Positions 50,538 to 59,306 are shown, counted from the first letter of the stretch. The stretch: DNA of 64,000 nucleotides from Micromonospora sp. Llam0 (GCF_003751085.1 NZ_RJJY01000002.1:1612001-1676000), one strand, 5' to 3'. The notes: generated from the sequence alone by a model not told the origin. Program-made: numbers and translations.

Positions 50538-53500
50538 ATCCACGGTCAACGGCGGCGCGGCAGGCCCGTCACGGCGCGGCGTACTGGCCGGCGGGGCGCT
50601 GCTCGGCTCGCTGCTACCGATCGGCCTGGCATCGCCAGCGCAGGCCGGCGGGCACGGCGGTGCGGTGTTGGACAGCGCCCGCCCGGACGCCCCGTACGAG
50701 CTGGCCCTGGCCGACAACCACATCCTGTCGTCGTGCCTGCAGTGCAACACCGGCTGCGGCATCCGCGCCAAAGTGGAGAACGGCGTCATCACCAAGATAG
50801 ACGGAAATCCGTACAGCCCGTGGACGATGCTGCCGCACCTGCCGTACGCGACCGCGGTCGACGACGCCGCCCCGGTCGACGGATCCCTATGCCCGAAAGG
50901 CCAGTCCGGGCTGCAGACCGCCTACGACCCGTACCGCCTGCGCAAGGTCCTCAAGCGCGCCGGCCGGCGCGGTGAGAACAAATGGGTGTCCATCCCGTTC
51001 GACCAGGCCATCACCGAGATCACCGAGGGTGGGCGGCTGTTCGCTGACGTACCCGACGAACAGGACCGCGAGGTCGAAGGGCTCCAAGCGCTGACGCCGC
51101 TCCGGGATCCGGACGTCGCCAAGGCGATGGCCACCGACGTCAAGGCCATCTGGGACGAGAAGGACCAGACGGCCAAGGCCGCGTTGGTCGCCGCGTTCAA
51201 GCAGACCCACTCCGCGCATCTGGACCTGCTCATCGACCCGGAACACCCGGACCTCGGCCCGAAGAACAACCAGGTCGTGGTCGCGTGGGGCCGGCTCAAG
51301 GACGGCCGCGGCGACCTGTACAAGCGGTTCGCCGCAGCGCTGGGCACCACCAACGCACACGGGCACACCACGGTCTGCCAGGGCTCGCTGTACTTCACCT
51401 GCAAGGCCATCAGCGAGCAGTACATCGGCGGCAAGTTCAGCGAGGGCAAGAAGTTCTACTGGCAGGCCGACACCGAGAACAGCCGGTTCATCCTGTTCGT
51501 CGGCGCGAACCTGTTCGAGGCCAACTACGGCCCGCCCAACCGCACCGTGCGGCTGACCGACAACCTGGTCACCGGCAGAACGCGGATCGCGGTGGCGGAC
51601 CCACGGTTCAGCAAGCTGGCCAGCAAGGCCGCGCACTGGCTACCGGTCAAGCCGGGCGGCGACGGGGCCCTGGCGATGGCGTTCATCCGCTGGATGCTGG
51701 ACAACGAACGGATCGACACCAGCTTCCTGTCCTGCGCGAACAAGGCCGCTGCCACCGCCCGAGGCGAAACCTCCTGGACCAACGCCACCGTACTGGTCGA
51801 CGTCAGCGACGGCACACCGGGCGCCCTGGTCCGCGCCGCCGACATCATGGTCGGCGGCACACCGCTGCGGGCGGCCGAGCCGCGCACCTACCCCGACGCG
51901 GCCACCGGCCAGGACAAGGAGTACGAAGAGACCTTCCTCGTCACCATGGTCGACGGGGTGCCCACCGCGATAGACCCCAACGACGAGACCACACCCGTGT
52001 ACGGGGACCTGTTCGTCGACGCCACCCTGCCCGACGGCACGGCCGTCAAGAGCGGCCTGCAGGTGCTGGCCGAGTCGGCCCGTGAGCGCAGTGTCGCCGA
52101 CTGGGCCGACCTCGCCGGCGTCACCGAGAAGGCCATCGTCGCGGTCGCGGAGGAGTTGACCAGCCACGGCAAGGCCGCTGCGGTCGACATCCACCGCGGG
52201 GTCGCCCAGCACACCAATGGCTTCTACAACGTGCTCGGCTGGATGACGGTGAACATGCTGCTGGGCAACTTCGACGCCAAAGGCGGCATGATCGCTGCGT
52301 CCACCTACGACACCAAGGGCAAAGGCAAGGGCGAGCTGTTCGACATCACCGCCCACCCCGGCAAGACCAGTAGCTTCGGGGTCAGCTCCATCCGGCACGG
52401 CGTGGACTACGAGAAGACCACGCTGTTCGCCGACTACCCGGCGAAACGCAACTGGTACCCGCTGTCCAGCGACATCTACGAGGAGATCATTCCGTCGATC
52501 GGCGACGCCTACCCGTACCCGGTCAAGGCACTGTTCCTCTACATGGGTGCCCCGACCTATGCGCTGCCGGCCGGGCACACCAACATCGAGATCCTGTCCG
52601 ACGTGACCAAGCTGCCGCTGTTCGTCGCCAACGACATCCTCATCGGCCCCACCTCGATGTACGCCGACTACATCTTTCCCGACCTGACCTTCCTGGAACG
52701 GTGGGAGTTCCAGGGCAGCCACCCCAACATCCCCAACAAGGTCCAACCGGTCCGCCAGCCGGTCATCGCCCCGATCCCCGAGCAGTGCACCGTGTACGGG
52801 CAGAGCTACCCGATCAGCCTGGAGGCGCTGCTGCTCGGCGTCGCCGAAAAGCTGGACCTGCCCGGCTTCGGCACCGACGCGTTCGGGCCGGGCCGGCACC
52901 TACGCCACCCCGACGAGCTGTACTTGCGCCAGGTGGCGAACCTCGCCTTCGGCGAGGCGTCCGACGGCAGCAAGTCCGTGCCCGACGCCGACGATCGCGA
53001 ACTGGAGCTGTTCGACGCGGCCCGGTCGCACCTGCCGGCCAGCGTCTACGACCCGGCCCGCTGGGCGGCCGTCGTCGGCGCCGACCAGTGGCGCAAGGTG
53101 GTGTACGTGCTCAACCGGGGCGGCCGGTTCGAGGACCACGCCAAGGCGTACGACGGTGACCGAGTCACCCACCCGTACGGCAAGCTGCTCAACCTCTACC
53201 AGGAGAAGACCGCGAAGACGGTGCACGCCGGCACCGGCGAGAAGCACCCCGGCTACGCCACCTACATCCCGGTCCGGGACTTCGTCGGTGCCGAACCGAC
53301 CGCCTACCGTGACGGCTACGACCTGGCGCTGATCACCCACCGGGTGATCTCGCAGACCAAGAGCCGCACCGTCGCCGACCCGTGGCTGTCAGCGCTCATG
53401 CCCGACAACGGCATCCTGATCAACCCGCGCGACGTCACCCGACTCGGCCTGCACGACGGCCAGCAGGTCAAGGTGGTCAGCGCCACCAACCCGCGCGGGC

Positions 53501-53793
53501 TGTGGGACCTCGGCCGCGGCGGTACCCGGGCGATGATCGGCAAGATCGTCGCGACGCAGACCATGCGGCCCGGCGTCGTCAGCTTCGCCCTCGGCTTCGG
53601 CCACTGGGCCACCGGCGCCAGCAACGTCACTATCGACGGCCACACCGTCAAGGGCGAACCGCGGCGTAAAGCCGGCGTGCACGCCAACGCCGCCATGTGG
53701 ACCGATCCGACGGTGAAAAACACCTGCATGCTCGACCCGGTCGGCGGCAGCGTCAGCTTCTACGACACCCACATCCGGCTGGAGCCGGCCTGA
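50524..53793 (+). CDS. Molybdopterin-dependent oxidoreductase catalytic subunit (tetrathionate/polysulfide/arsenate reductase-like)
   Basis: 1089 residues from ATG 50524 (AAAGGA upstream, overlapping the membrane-subunit gene). Tat signal SRRGVLAGGALLGSLLP with cleavage likely after AQA near residue 40. An N-terminal [4Fe-4S] site: CLQCNTGCG near residue 72 plus CPKG near 122. The molybdenum ligand is probably the Cys in HTTVCQGS, as in DMSO-reductase-family sulfur-compound reductases. The C-terminal molybdopterin-binding domain includes WLSALMPDNGILINPRDVTRLGL. Length and N-terminal layout are closest to TtrA. The substrate is not certain; arsenate or thiosulfate are alternatives. No maturation chaperone or cofactor gene is nearby. 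Confidence 0.87.
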   Translation: MPSPESTVNGGAAGPSRRGVLAGGALLGSLLPIGLASPAQAGGHGGAVLDSARPDAPYELALADNHILSSCLQCNTGCGIRAKVENGVITKIDGNPYSPWTMLPHLPYATAVDDAAPVDGSLCPKGQSGLQTAYDPYRLRKVLKRAGRRGENKWVSIPFDQAITEITEGGRLFADVPDEQDREVEGLQALTPLRDPDVAKAMATDVKAIWDEKDQTAKAALVAAFKQTHSAHLDLLIDPEHPDLGPKNNQVVVAWGRLKDGRGDLYKRFAAALGTTNAHGHTTVCQGSLYFTCKAISEQYIGGKFSEGKKFYWQADTENSRFILFVGANLFEANYGPPNRTVRLTDNLVTGRTRIAVADPRFSKLASKAAHWLPVKPGGDGALAMAFIRWMLDNERIDTSFLSCANKAAATARGETSWTNATVLVDVSDGTPGALVRAADIMVGGTPLRAAEPRTYPDAATGQDKEYEETFLVTMVDGVPTAIDPNDETTPVYGDLFVDATLPDGTAVKSGLQVLAESARERSVADWADLAGVTEKAIVAVAEELTSHGKAAAVDIHRGVAQHTNGFYNVLGWMTVNMLLGNFDAKGGMIAASTYDTKGKGKGELFDITAHPGKTSSFGVSSIRHGVDYEKTTLFADYPAKRNWYPLSSDIYEEIIPSIGDAYPYPVKALFLYMGAPTYALPAGHTNIEILSDVTKLPLFVANDILIGPTSMYADYIFPDLTFLERWEFQGSHPNIPNKVQPVRQPVIAPIPEQCTVYGQSYPISLEALLLGVAEKLDLPGFGTDAFGPGRHLRHPDELYLRQVANLAFGEASDGSKSVPDADDRELELFDAARSHLPASVYDPARWAAVVGADQWRKVVYVLNRGGRFEDHAKAYDGDRVTHPYGKLLNLYQEKTAKTVHAGTGEKHPGYATYIPVRDFVGAEPTAYRDGYDLALITHRVISQTKSRTVADPWLSALMPDNGILINPRDVTRLGLHDGQQVKVVSATNPRGLWDLGRGGTRAMIGKIVATQTMRPGVVSFALGFGHWATGASNVTIDGHTVKGEPRRKAGVHANAAMWTDPTVKNTCMLDPVGGSVSFYDTHIRLEPA

Positions 53794-53857
53794 CTGGACA
53801 ATGCCGTGGCCGGGCCGGCTGTCTCAGGGGTGCATGAGCACCGCGGTGGCCCCCGGA

Positions 53858-54175
53858 TCAGCGCCGGTCGAGGACCTCCCGGGTCCAGCCCCAGGCCGCG
53901 ATGACGGCGGGGAAGCCGCGGGTGGTCAACGCCAGCAGCACGACCTGCTCGATCTCCTCAGCCGACGCACCGGCGGCCAACGCCTTGCGTACGTTGGAGC
54001 GCACCGCGCCTTCGGCGAGGCTGCCCACCGCGATGCCCAGCTTGACCAGCCGCACCGTGCGATCGTCCAACGGACCTGCCCGGTCGACCTGGGCCGCCAG
54101 CTGGTCCTGGGCGGCAGCGACCTCACCGAAGCGTTCCCGGAACCCGACGTACACGTCGGGCAGATGATCGGCCAT
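53858..54175 (-). CDS. Carboxymuconolactone decarboxylase-family protein
   Basis: About 105 residues from ATG 54175 (GAGAGG upstream). One CMD helical domain: LDDRTVRLVKLGIAVGSLAEGAVRSNVRKALAAGASAEEIEQVVLLALTTRGFP. It has no CxxC pair, so it is not an AhpD-type peroxidase partner. It is convergent with the molybdoenzyme operon (65 bp between stops). The substrate is unknown; relatives occur with respiratory and detoxification genes. Confidence 0.8.
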   Translation of the reverse strand: MADHLPDVYVGFRERFGEVAAAQDQLAAQVDRAGPLDDRTVRLVKLGIAVGSLAEGAVRSNVRKALAAGASAEEIEQVVLLALTTRGFPAVIAAWGWTREVLDRR

Positions 54176-54344
54176 GATCGTCGCGCCCCTCTCTCTTCTC
54201 CATACCGGGCAGGTACCGCCCGGTATCCGCTGACCGGCCCAGCATCCCAGATCACCGCGTCCGCGCCGACGGCAACACGGCAACCGCCGACTGGCTCGCT
54301 GGCTGGCTCGTTGCGAGCAGAGGCCGGCGGATGCCGCGGCGTGC

Positions 54345-54584
54345 TCAGCAGGCGGCGGTGAGCAACTGGCGAAGTTGGCCCTTACCAGGGACCCGGCCGG
54401 AGAGCACTACCTGCTCGTCGATGACAAGGGCTGGTGTGCTCATGACACCGTACCCGACGATGGTGGGATAGTCGGTGACCGTGGTGATTTCGGCGGTGAT
54501 GCCCAGATCGGCGAGGGCTTCGCGGGTGATCTTTTCGAGGGCGTGGCAGTTGCCGCAGCCCGGCCCGAGGATCTTGATCTGCAT
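54345..54584 (-). CDS. Small thioredoxin-like redox protein (CxxC)
   Basis: 79 residues from ATG 54584 with AAGGG upstream. A frame opening at GTG 54599 overlaps the permease stop and is a less likely start. Glutaredoxin/thioredoxin-like fold with GPGCGNCHALEKI (redox-active CGNC near residue 9-12) and the cis-Pro loop VMSTPALVIDE near residue 52. It belongs to the short thioredoxin_3-type family often found next to DUF318 permeases. Last gene of the ArsR-permease-thioredoxin operon; probably passes reducing equivalents to the permease cysteines or to the transported species. Confidence 0.87.
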   Translation of the reverse strand: MQIKILGPGCGNCHALEKITREALADLGITAEITTVTDYPTIVGYGVMSTPALVIDEQVVLSGRVPGKGQLRQLLTAAC

Positions 54585-54595
54585 GATGAATCCCT

Positions 54596-55660
54596 TCACA
54601 GGACGGCGTTGAACAGGTAGCCGGTGGCCAGGATCCCGGTGGCGACCACCGCCACGAAGGCGGCCAGCAGTTGAGGCTTGAGGACCCGGCGCAGCAGAAT
54701 CAACTCGGGCAACGACAGCGCGACGACGCTCATCATGAACGCCAGTACGGTGCCCATCGCGACGCCCTTGGCGTGCAGGACCTCGACCAGCGGCAGGATC
54801 CCGGCGGCGTTGGAGTACAACGGCACGCCGAACACCACCGCGACCAGCGGGGCCAGCGGGTTACCGGGGCCGGCGACGCGGGCAAAGAAGTCCGCCGGCA
54901 CCCAGCCGTGGATGACCGCACCCAGCCCGATCCCGACCAGCAGGTACGGCCACACCTTGTGCAGAATCCGGGCGACCTCCTCGCGCCCCATCGCGGTGCG
55001 GTCGGCCCAGGTCAGCCGCTGCCCGAGCGCCCCGGCACCGCCGCGCACGGCGGTGGCGAAGACGAACGGCTCAACCCAGCGGTCGGGGGCGACGCGCCCG
55101 AGCAGATATCCAGCGACGGTGGCGATGAACAATCCGGAGCCGACGTACAGGGCGGCGATCTTGAAGCCGAACATCCCGTACAGCAGGACGACGGCGACCT
55201 CGTTGATCAGCGGGCTGGCGATCAGGAAGGACAGAGTCACGCCGAGCGGAACTCCGGCGGAGAGGAAGCCGATGAACGCGGGCACGGCGGAGCAGGAGCA
55301 GAACGGGGTGGCCACGCCGAGGCCTGCGGCGGCCAGGTTCGCCGGCCCCTGCCGGCGCCCGCCGAGCAGCGCCCGGGTGCGCTCCAGACTCAGGTACGAC
55401 CGGGCGACGGTCACCACGAAGATGATCCCGACCAACAGCAGCACAATCTTGACGGTGTCATAGAGGAAGAAGTGCACGCCGGAACCTAGCCGGGACGCCG
55501 GGTCCAGGCCCAGCCAACCGTGCACGACCAGGTCCCACAGTGGCCGGTTCACCTGGTAGAGCGCCAGCCACAGCGCGGCTGCGGCGGCCAGCGTCAGACC
55601 ACGCCGCGCTCCGGCTCGCCACTGTGGTATGACGGGCGCGGCACCCGGCTGCCCGTTCAT
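54596..55660 (-). CDS. DUF318-family (ArsP/YraQ-like) permease
   Basis: 354 residues from ATG 55660, whose start overlaps the ArsR stop by 4 bp. About eight membrane spans. The family's Cys motif ATPFCSCSAVPAFIGFLSAG lies near residue 118-137, and the repeat-like segment GVPLYSNAAGILPLVEVL near 270-287. Homologues such as ArsP export trivalent organoarsenicals; others have unknown substrates. The ArsR-type regulator and the CxxC partner support a thiophilic substrate such as an arsenical or another soft metal(loid). Confidence 0.85.
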   Translation of the reverse strand: MNGQPGAAPVIPQWRAGARRGLTLAAAAALWLALYQVNRPLWDLVVHGWLGLDPASRLGSGVHFFLYDTVKIVLLLVGIIFVVTVARSYLSLERTRALLGGRRQGPANLAAAGLGVATPFCSCSAVPAFIGFLSAGVPLGVTLSFLIASPLINEVAVVLLYGMFGFKIAALYVGSGLFIATVAGYLLGRVAPDRWVEPFVFATAVRGGAGALGQRLTWADRTAMGREEVARILHKVWPYLLVGIGLGAVIHGWVPADFFARVAGPGNPLAPLVAVVFGVPLYSNAAGILPLVEVLHAKGVAMGTVLAFMMSVVALSLPELILLRRVLKPQLLAAFVAVVATGILATGYLFNAVL

Positions 55661-55989
55661 CGCACACCTGCCGGACGTTGCGGCGGACGGTCAACCTCGG
55701 CAGAGGTGGGAAGCGCCGCGCGCAACCGGTCGCCCGTGTCGGCGGCGATGGTGTAGTCGATCCAGCGGCCGCGCCGCCGCGCGTGTACCAGCCCGGCCTC
55801 GCGCAGCGCCTTCAGGTGGTACGACAGCAGGTTCGGCGCGACGGCAGCGACGGGCTGCAGGTCACACACGCAGCGGGCGGTGCCCTGGGCCAGGTGGGCC
55901 AGCAGCCGCCACCGTACCGGGTCAGCGGCCACGGCCAGCAACGCTGCCGGTTCGATCGCGGTTGGTGCAATTGCCGTTGACGTGTCCAC
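55657..55989 (-). CDS. ArsR/SmtB-family metalloregulator
   Basis: 110 residues from ATG 55989. Winged helix-turn-helix: DPVRWRLLAHLAQG, then CVCDLQPVAAVAPNLLSYHLKALREAGLVHARRRGRWIDYTI. The CVCDL pair at the start of the DNA-binding helix is the thiol pair used by ArsR-type sensors for As(III). It is first in a three-gene overlapping operon and should repress it until its ligand binds. Little space upstream separates it from the transposase remnants. Confidence 0.9.
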   Translation of the reverse strand: MDTSTAIAPTAIEPAALLAVAADPVRWRLLAHLAQGTARCVCDLQPVAAVAPNLLSYHLKALREAGLVHARRRGRWIDYTIAADTGDRLRAALPTSAEVDRPPQRPAGVR

Positions 55990-56317
55990 AGGCTCAGGCT
56001 GCGCCCAGCCCCCTAGATGCCGTAGAGTCCAGCGGCCCTGCCCGGTGGGCCCATCGGTCCTGTGTCAGGTGCAATCGACCTGCCCGTGTCAAGGACGGTA
56101 CGCAGCGGGGATTCGGTCGTCGGTCGGTCGGCGCGACCCTCTTGGTCAAGATGGTGTGACTGGATGTTTGCTTCATCTTCGCGCCAGTAGCGGCCGATTC
56201 ACATACCGACCCCAGCGTCGCAAAATGCCCGACTCAACCCAGAAAGAGACCATGCCGGCAGCCTGTACCGTGCCAAAACCCCTGTACATGGTTGTGAGCT
56301 GGCATTCTGAAGATCTT
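55990..56317. other. Promoter side of arsR; holds one copy of a 23-bp repeat
   Basis: 328 bp without a gene. It should contain the arsR promoter. Positions 56137-56159 are identical to 58776-58798, the sequence at the left border of the IS3 element, so this is probably a leftover IS end or a shared target. Confidence 0.5.
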
Positions 56318-56640
56318 TCAGGCTGCCCGGTGGTACTCGCTGATCACGCCGCCGAGGCGTTGTCGGCGTCGTATCGGGGCGTCCATGACGATGACGACGG
56401 CCGGGTCGTGGCTGGGCGGTAACTGCTGCCGGCCTTGATGCGGGCGGTGGTTGTTGAAGTGGTCGACGTACTCGCCGACCGCTGCGAGGGCGTGCCGTTC
56501 TTGGTAAATCAGCAGTCGGTCGGTGCATTCGGCCCGCAGACTGCGGACCCATCGTTCGATGTAGCAGTTCGCTCGTAGGGTCTGCGGCGGGTTCTTGATG
56601 ACAGTAATGCCCTCGGCGTTTCGATAGCGAGGCTCCACAT
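56318..56640 (-). pseudogene. Transposase/integrase C-terminal remnant (rve type)
   Basis: Only the last ~105 residues of an integrase-core transposase remain: [20 protein letters not shown], with the catalytic Glu in [21 protein letters not shown], then [19 protein letters not shown]. The N-terminal domain and both catalytic Asp residues are missing. The break lies at about 56640-56650, directly beside a direct repeat (56646-56683). Confidence 0.75.
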
Positions 56641-56645
56641 GGTCC

Positions 56646-56683
56646 CGACCTGGCGAACACAACAAGATCGGGCCGGACTGAGC
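56646..56683. repeat. Direct repeat, left copy, flanking the PD-(D/E)XK gene
   Basis: 38 bp matching 58221-58259 in the same orientation with one substitution and one single-base gap. A further 9-bp match follows after a 4-bp offset. The two copies bracket the 56734-57960 gene. Confidence 0.75.
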
Positions 56684-56733
56684 TGCCGTCGGCGGAGGAT
56701 GGATGTGGCGCTGGGAGCCAGCCTTGCTTGCGG

Positions 56734-57960
56734 TTAAACGGTTGGCACGCCTGGCTTGGTGCGCAATGCGAAGGGGAGCAGTGCGAGTTGGATCTGCCGG
56801 TCGGGGTCGTCCTGGGCGCGCATGACAAAGTCGAGTTGGTCGTCGCTGCGTAGTGGCCCGCGTCGTTTGTAGTTGGGGTGTGCCTCGATCTTCTCGGCGG
56901 CCTTCTGGATGGCCGCGGCCACGCCTTTGTTGCGGATGAACAGCAAGATCGCGGCCTTGGTGTCGCGCCAGACCAGATACGAGAAGATCTGCCCGAGTGC
57001 CTCGTCCATCGTGCTGGGCCCGGCCCAGATCTTGCATTCGCCAATGAAGATGTTGCGGTCATCGACCCGGATCAGGATGTCGGTCTTGCCTGCGCCGTTG
57101 AAGACTTCGCCGGCAGCGTCGCCCTCGAAGTGCGCGTTGAGGTTGACCAGTAGCAGGTCCCGAATTTGCTCCTCGTCGAGCTTCTGTGCCAACGACGGCG
57201 TGCGTTCCAGTGCGTTGCGGGAGTTGCGCAGCACAGCCAAGGCGGCCTGGTAGTCGCTATCGACCATCGCCGGCTCCGGTTTGAACGGTGTGGCCGGGGC
57301 CGCGCCGGCGCGGACAGGTCGCAGCGCTCGCCGCTTGATCGGCACGGCGTACGTGTCTGCATCTGGCCGTCGCCGGATGGGAAACCCGAGTTGCGCCTGC
57401 AGATTCCGGGCGGCGCGCAGTTGCGAACGGCGGCGGGAGACCATGCCGGGCACTTCACCGATGATCTGCGTGTTGTGCTGCTCAATTTGCTTGCGTGACC
57501 ATCTCAGGTACTCCTCGACCTTGTCCAGCTGTGCGTCGAACTGAGCACGCACGTCCGTCGGATCGTCAGATGGACCGTCCACAGCGATCCGTATTTCCCC
57601 AGGCCGCAGGGCCTGTACTCGGGGCGGGTTGGGGCCGTAGGTGTCCGCCCGCAGTGTGAAGACCTCCATGGCACCGTCGAACGGCACCACCAGGACGAAA
57701 CGTGTGACCAGCCGCTCCACAACATCGCCGAAATGCTTGAGCTTCTGCACCACCTCCGACGGGTCCGGCATCCACGCGTCGTCGTGCCGCAGACGAGGAC
57801 ACGCAGTCGTGCCCTCCTTGATCAGCTCGGCAACGACGTCCGCCTCAGGAGCCTTCAGCAACGCTTCCGGGTCCCAGCGCTCCAGCCGGTCGACCATTCG
57901 CCGGGTGGTCTCGCACAGCGTCAGGCCAAGAGCCTCATTGGTGAACAGCACAATCGCCAC
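56734..57960 (-). CDS. Uncharacterised protein with PD-(D/E)XK nuclease-like C-terminal domain
   Basis: About 408 residues from GTG 57960 (AGGA upstream; the frame is open to 58236 but the extension reads as non-coding). The first ~140 residues are acidic and helical with no domain I know. The C-terminal third has the PD-(D/E)XK pattern: [11 protein letters not shown], then FIGECKIW with E-x-K near residue 310, then [28 protein letters not shown], as in Mrr/HsdR-like nucleases and some defence proteins. No methyltransferase, helicase or toxin partner is adjacent. It sits between direct repeats and transposase remnants, so it looks like a mobile cargo gene. A DNA-cleaving function is inferred only. 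Confidence 0.62.
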   Translation of the reverse strand: MAIVLFTNEALGLTLCETTRRMVDRLERWDPEALLKAPEADVVAELIKEGTTACPRLRHDDAWMPDPSEVVQKLKHFGDVVERLVTRFVLVVPFDGAMEVFTLRADTYGPNPPRVQALRPGEIRIAVDGPSDDPTDVRAQFDAQLDKVEEYLRWSRKQIEQHNTQIIGEVPGMVSRRRSQLRAARNLQAQLGFPIRRRPDADTYAVPIKRRALRPVRAGAAPATPFKPEPAMVDSDYQAALAVLRNSRNALERTPSLAQKLDEEQIRDLLLVNLNAHFEGDAAGEVFNGAGKTDILIRVDDRNIFIGECKIWAGPSTMDEALGQIFSYLVWRDTKAAILLFIRNKGVAAAIQKAAEKIEAHPNYKRRGPLRSDDQLDFVMRAQDDPDRQIQLALLPFALRTKPGVPTV

Positions 57961-58220
57961 GGGCCCATCCTGGCGTACCGGTGCGACACGTTCCGGCTGC
58001 CGTTGGCCGGCCTGGGACCCCCTCAACGGGACGACAAGGGCAAGCACAGCCCTGGCGGGCGAACCAGACAGCCGGCCTCCGCGCGGCAGGGCGTGGTGCT
58101 CCCTGGGTGCTCGAACGTCGGGGAACCAGCACGAACCCACCAGGACCCAGCCGGATTTCCTGGCTTCCAGGATCCGCCGAGTTCGTCCACACACGTCGAT
58201 GGCGAGGCCTGGCATGGCGG

Positions 58221-58259
58221 CGACCTGGGCGAACACAACAGGATCGGGCCGGACTGAGC
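58221..58259. repeat. Direct repeat, right copy, flanking the PD-(D/E)XK gene
   Basis: Partner of 56646-56683. It lies 33 bp left of the inverted repeat and tRNA fragment that mark the presumed integration scar. Confidence 0.75.
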
Positions 58260-58291
58260 CGGTTGCCGTCGGACGATCCCACAGGTAGAGT

Positions 58292-58322
58292 CGAAGTAGG
58301 ACATCCTTAATTGTCTACTTCG
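58292..58322. repeat. Inverted repeat abutting the tRNA fragment
   Basis: CGAAGTAG at 58292-58299 and CTACTTCG at 58315-58322 are perfect 8-bp arms separated by 15 bp, with partial pairing extending inward. The right arm touches the tRNA remnant. Such dyads are common where tyrosine recombinases or their directionality factors bind. Confidence 0.6.
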
Positions 58323-58368
58323 GACTACGGATCAGAAGGTTAGGGGTTCGAGTCCCTTCGGGCGCGCA
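58323..58368 (+). other. 3' half of a tRNA-Arg (anticodon ACG) gene: probable attachment-site scar
   Basis: From the anticodon arm to the 3' end the sequence matches an actinobacterial tRNA-Arg: anticodon loop CTACGGA with ACG, the 3' strand of the anticodon stem ATCAG, T-arm AGGGGTTCGAGTCCCT, acceptor strand CGGGCGC and discriminator, then CA. The 5' half (the GCGCCCG acceptor strand, D-arm and most of the 5' anticodon stem) is absent; the inverted repeat stands in its place. Duplication of exactly the tRNA 3' half is the usual trace left by tRNA-targeting integrases, so this is read as the distal attachment site of an integrated element lying to the left. Confidence 0.72.
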
Positions 58369-58377
58369 AGATCAACA

Positions 58378-58420
58378 GGGGTCTGACCTGCCGAAACGGC
58401 AGTCAGGCCCCTTCACTTTT
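58378..58420 (+). terminator. Rho-independent-like terminator after the tRNA fragment
   Basis: A strong hairpin with long near-complementary GC arms (58378-58393 against 58397-58411) around an AAA loop, with one unpaired base, followed by a T-rich tract (TTCACTTTT). It sits where a tRNA terminator should be and supports the tRNA identity of the fragment. Confidence 0.75.
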
Positions 58421-58850
58421 CCATCCCTTGTGGTCGGTTGGGTGCTCGGTGGGTGCTCGTGCGACGAGCATCCCTCACGTCCGGCCAGGTCCGGCCGCAA
58501 GTGGTCGAGTCCCGTGGCGTTTGATCATGGCGGGGCAGCCAGCCGCCGAAATCCAAATACTGGGACGGCACATCCGGGTCCCGGCGTGCCTACCGTTCGC
58601 CCTTCATGCCCTGGCCGGTTACGGTGATTCCTCTGCGTCGAACGACGATCGCGCCCTTCCAACGTGTAGTGGTGGAGAGTCGGGGCTCTCGTGATCGATC
58701 TGCGGCAGGTCAGGATGTCAAACGGGAGCTCGGTGCCACGTCGATGCCGTCATCTGCGACGGTGGAGATGGCCACCCCTCTTGGTCAAGATGGTGTGAGA
58801 CACCCCGTGTGAGTGGGGTGCTGACCTGAGGACGGGGATCGGAGATCCTT
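58421..58850. other. No gene; contains left border of the IS3 element
   Basis: 430 bp between the terminator and IS3 orfA. Short frames only. 58776-58798 repeats 56137-56159 exactly and probably marks or adjoins the IS3 left end. The 53 bp after it are the IS leader. Confidence 0.45.
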
Positions 58851-59306
58851 GTGTACGTGTCCACTTCATCTGGCAAGCAGTCGGCCTCCGGCGGCGGGGC
58901 TGACCCGGCGCCGAAGCCGTCGCGGCGGGTCTTCAGCCCGGAGTACAAGCTCGCGATGGTCGCCGAGTACGAGAACGCCCCGAACGGAGAGAAAGGCGCG
59001 ATCCTGCGCCGGGAAGGCCTGTACTCGTCGCACATCATCGAGTGGACACGGGCCCGCGACGCCGGACACCTCGGCCACGTCGACGGCGGCGGGAAGACGG
59101 ATACCGCCACCCCCGCCTCGGCCGGGTCGCGGGTGAAGAAGTCCGCGGAACAGATCGAGTTGGAGAAGCTGCGCCGGCAGAACGAGAAACTGCAGGCGGA
59201 TCTGACCAAGACCCGGATGGCGTTGGACATCATGGGAAAAGCACACGCGCTCTTGGAAGAACTCTCCGGGAGCGCGGACAACGACAACCCGCCGAGGAGA
59301 TCCTGA
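58851..59306 (+). CDS. IS3-family transposase OrfA
   Basis: 151 residues from GTG 58851. HTH_Tnp_1-type DNA-binding region (RRVFSPEYKLAMVAEYENAP, ILRREGLYSSHIIEWTRARD) and a C-terminal leucine-zipper-like coiled coil (EQIELEKLRRQNEKLQADLTKTRMAL). It overlaps orfB in the -1 frame. AAAA at 59237-59240 within GGA AAA GC is a plausible slip site for the OrfAB fusion used by this family. Confidence 0.88.
   Translation: MYVSTSSGKQSASGGGADPAPKPSRRVFSPEYKLAMVAEYENAPNGEKGAILRREGLYSSHIIEWTRARDAGHLGHVDGGGKTDTATPASAGSRVKKSAEQIELEKLRRQNEKLQADLTKTRMALDIMGKAHALLEELSGSADNDNPPRRS

Noticed and set aside
57960..58236. In-frame upstream extension of the PD-(D/E)XK gene
   Set aside because: The extension runs through the right direct repeat, has a different amino-acid composition and no ribosome site, whereas GTG 57960 has AGGA upstream.
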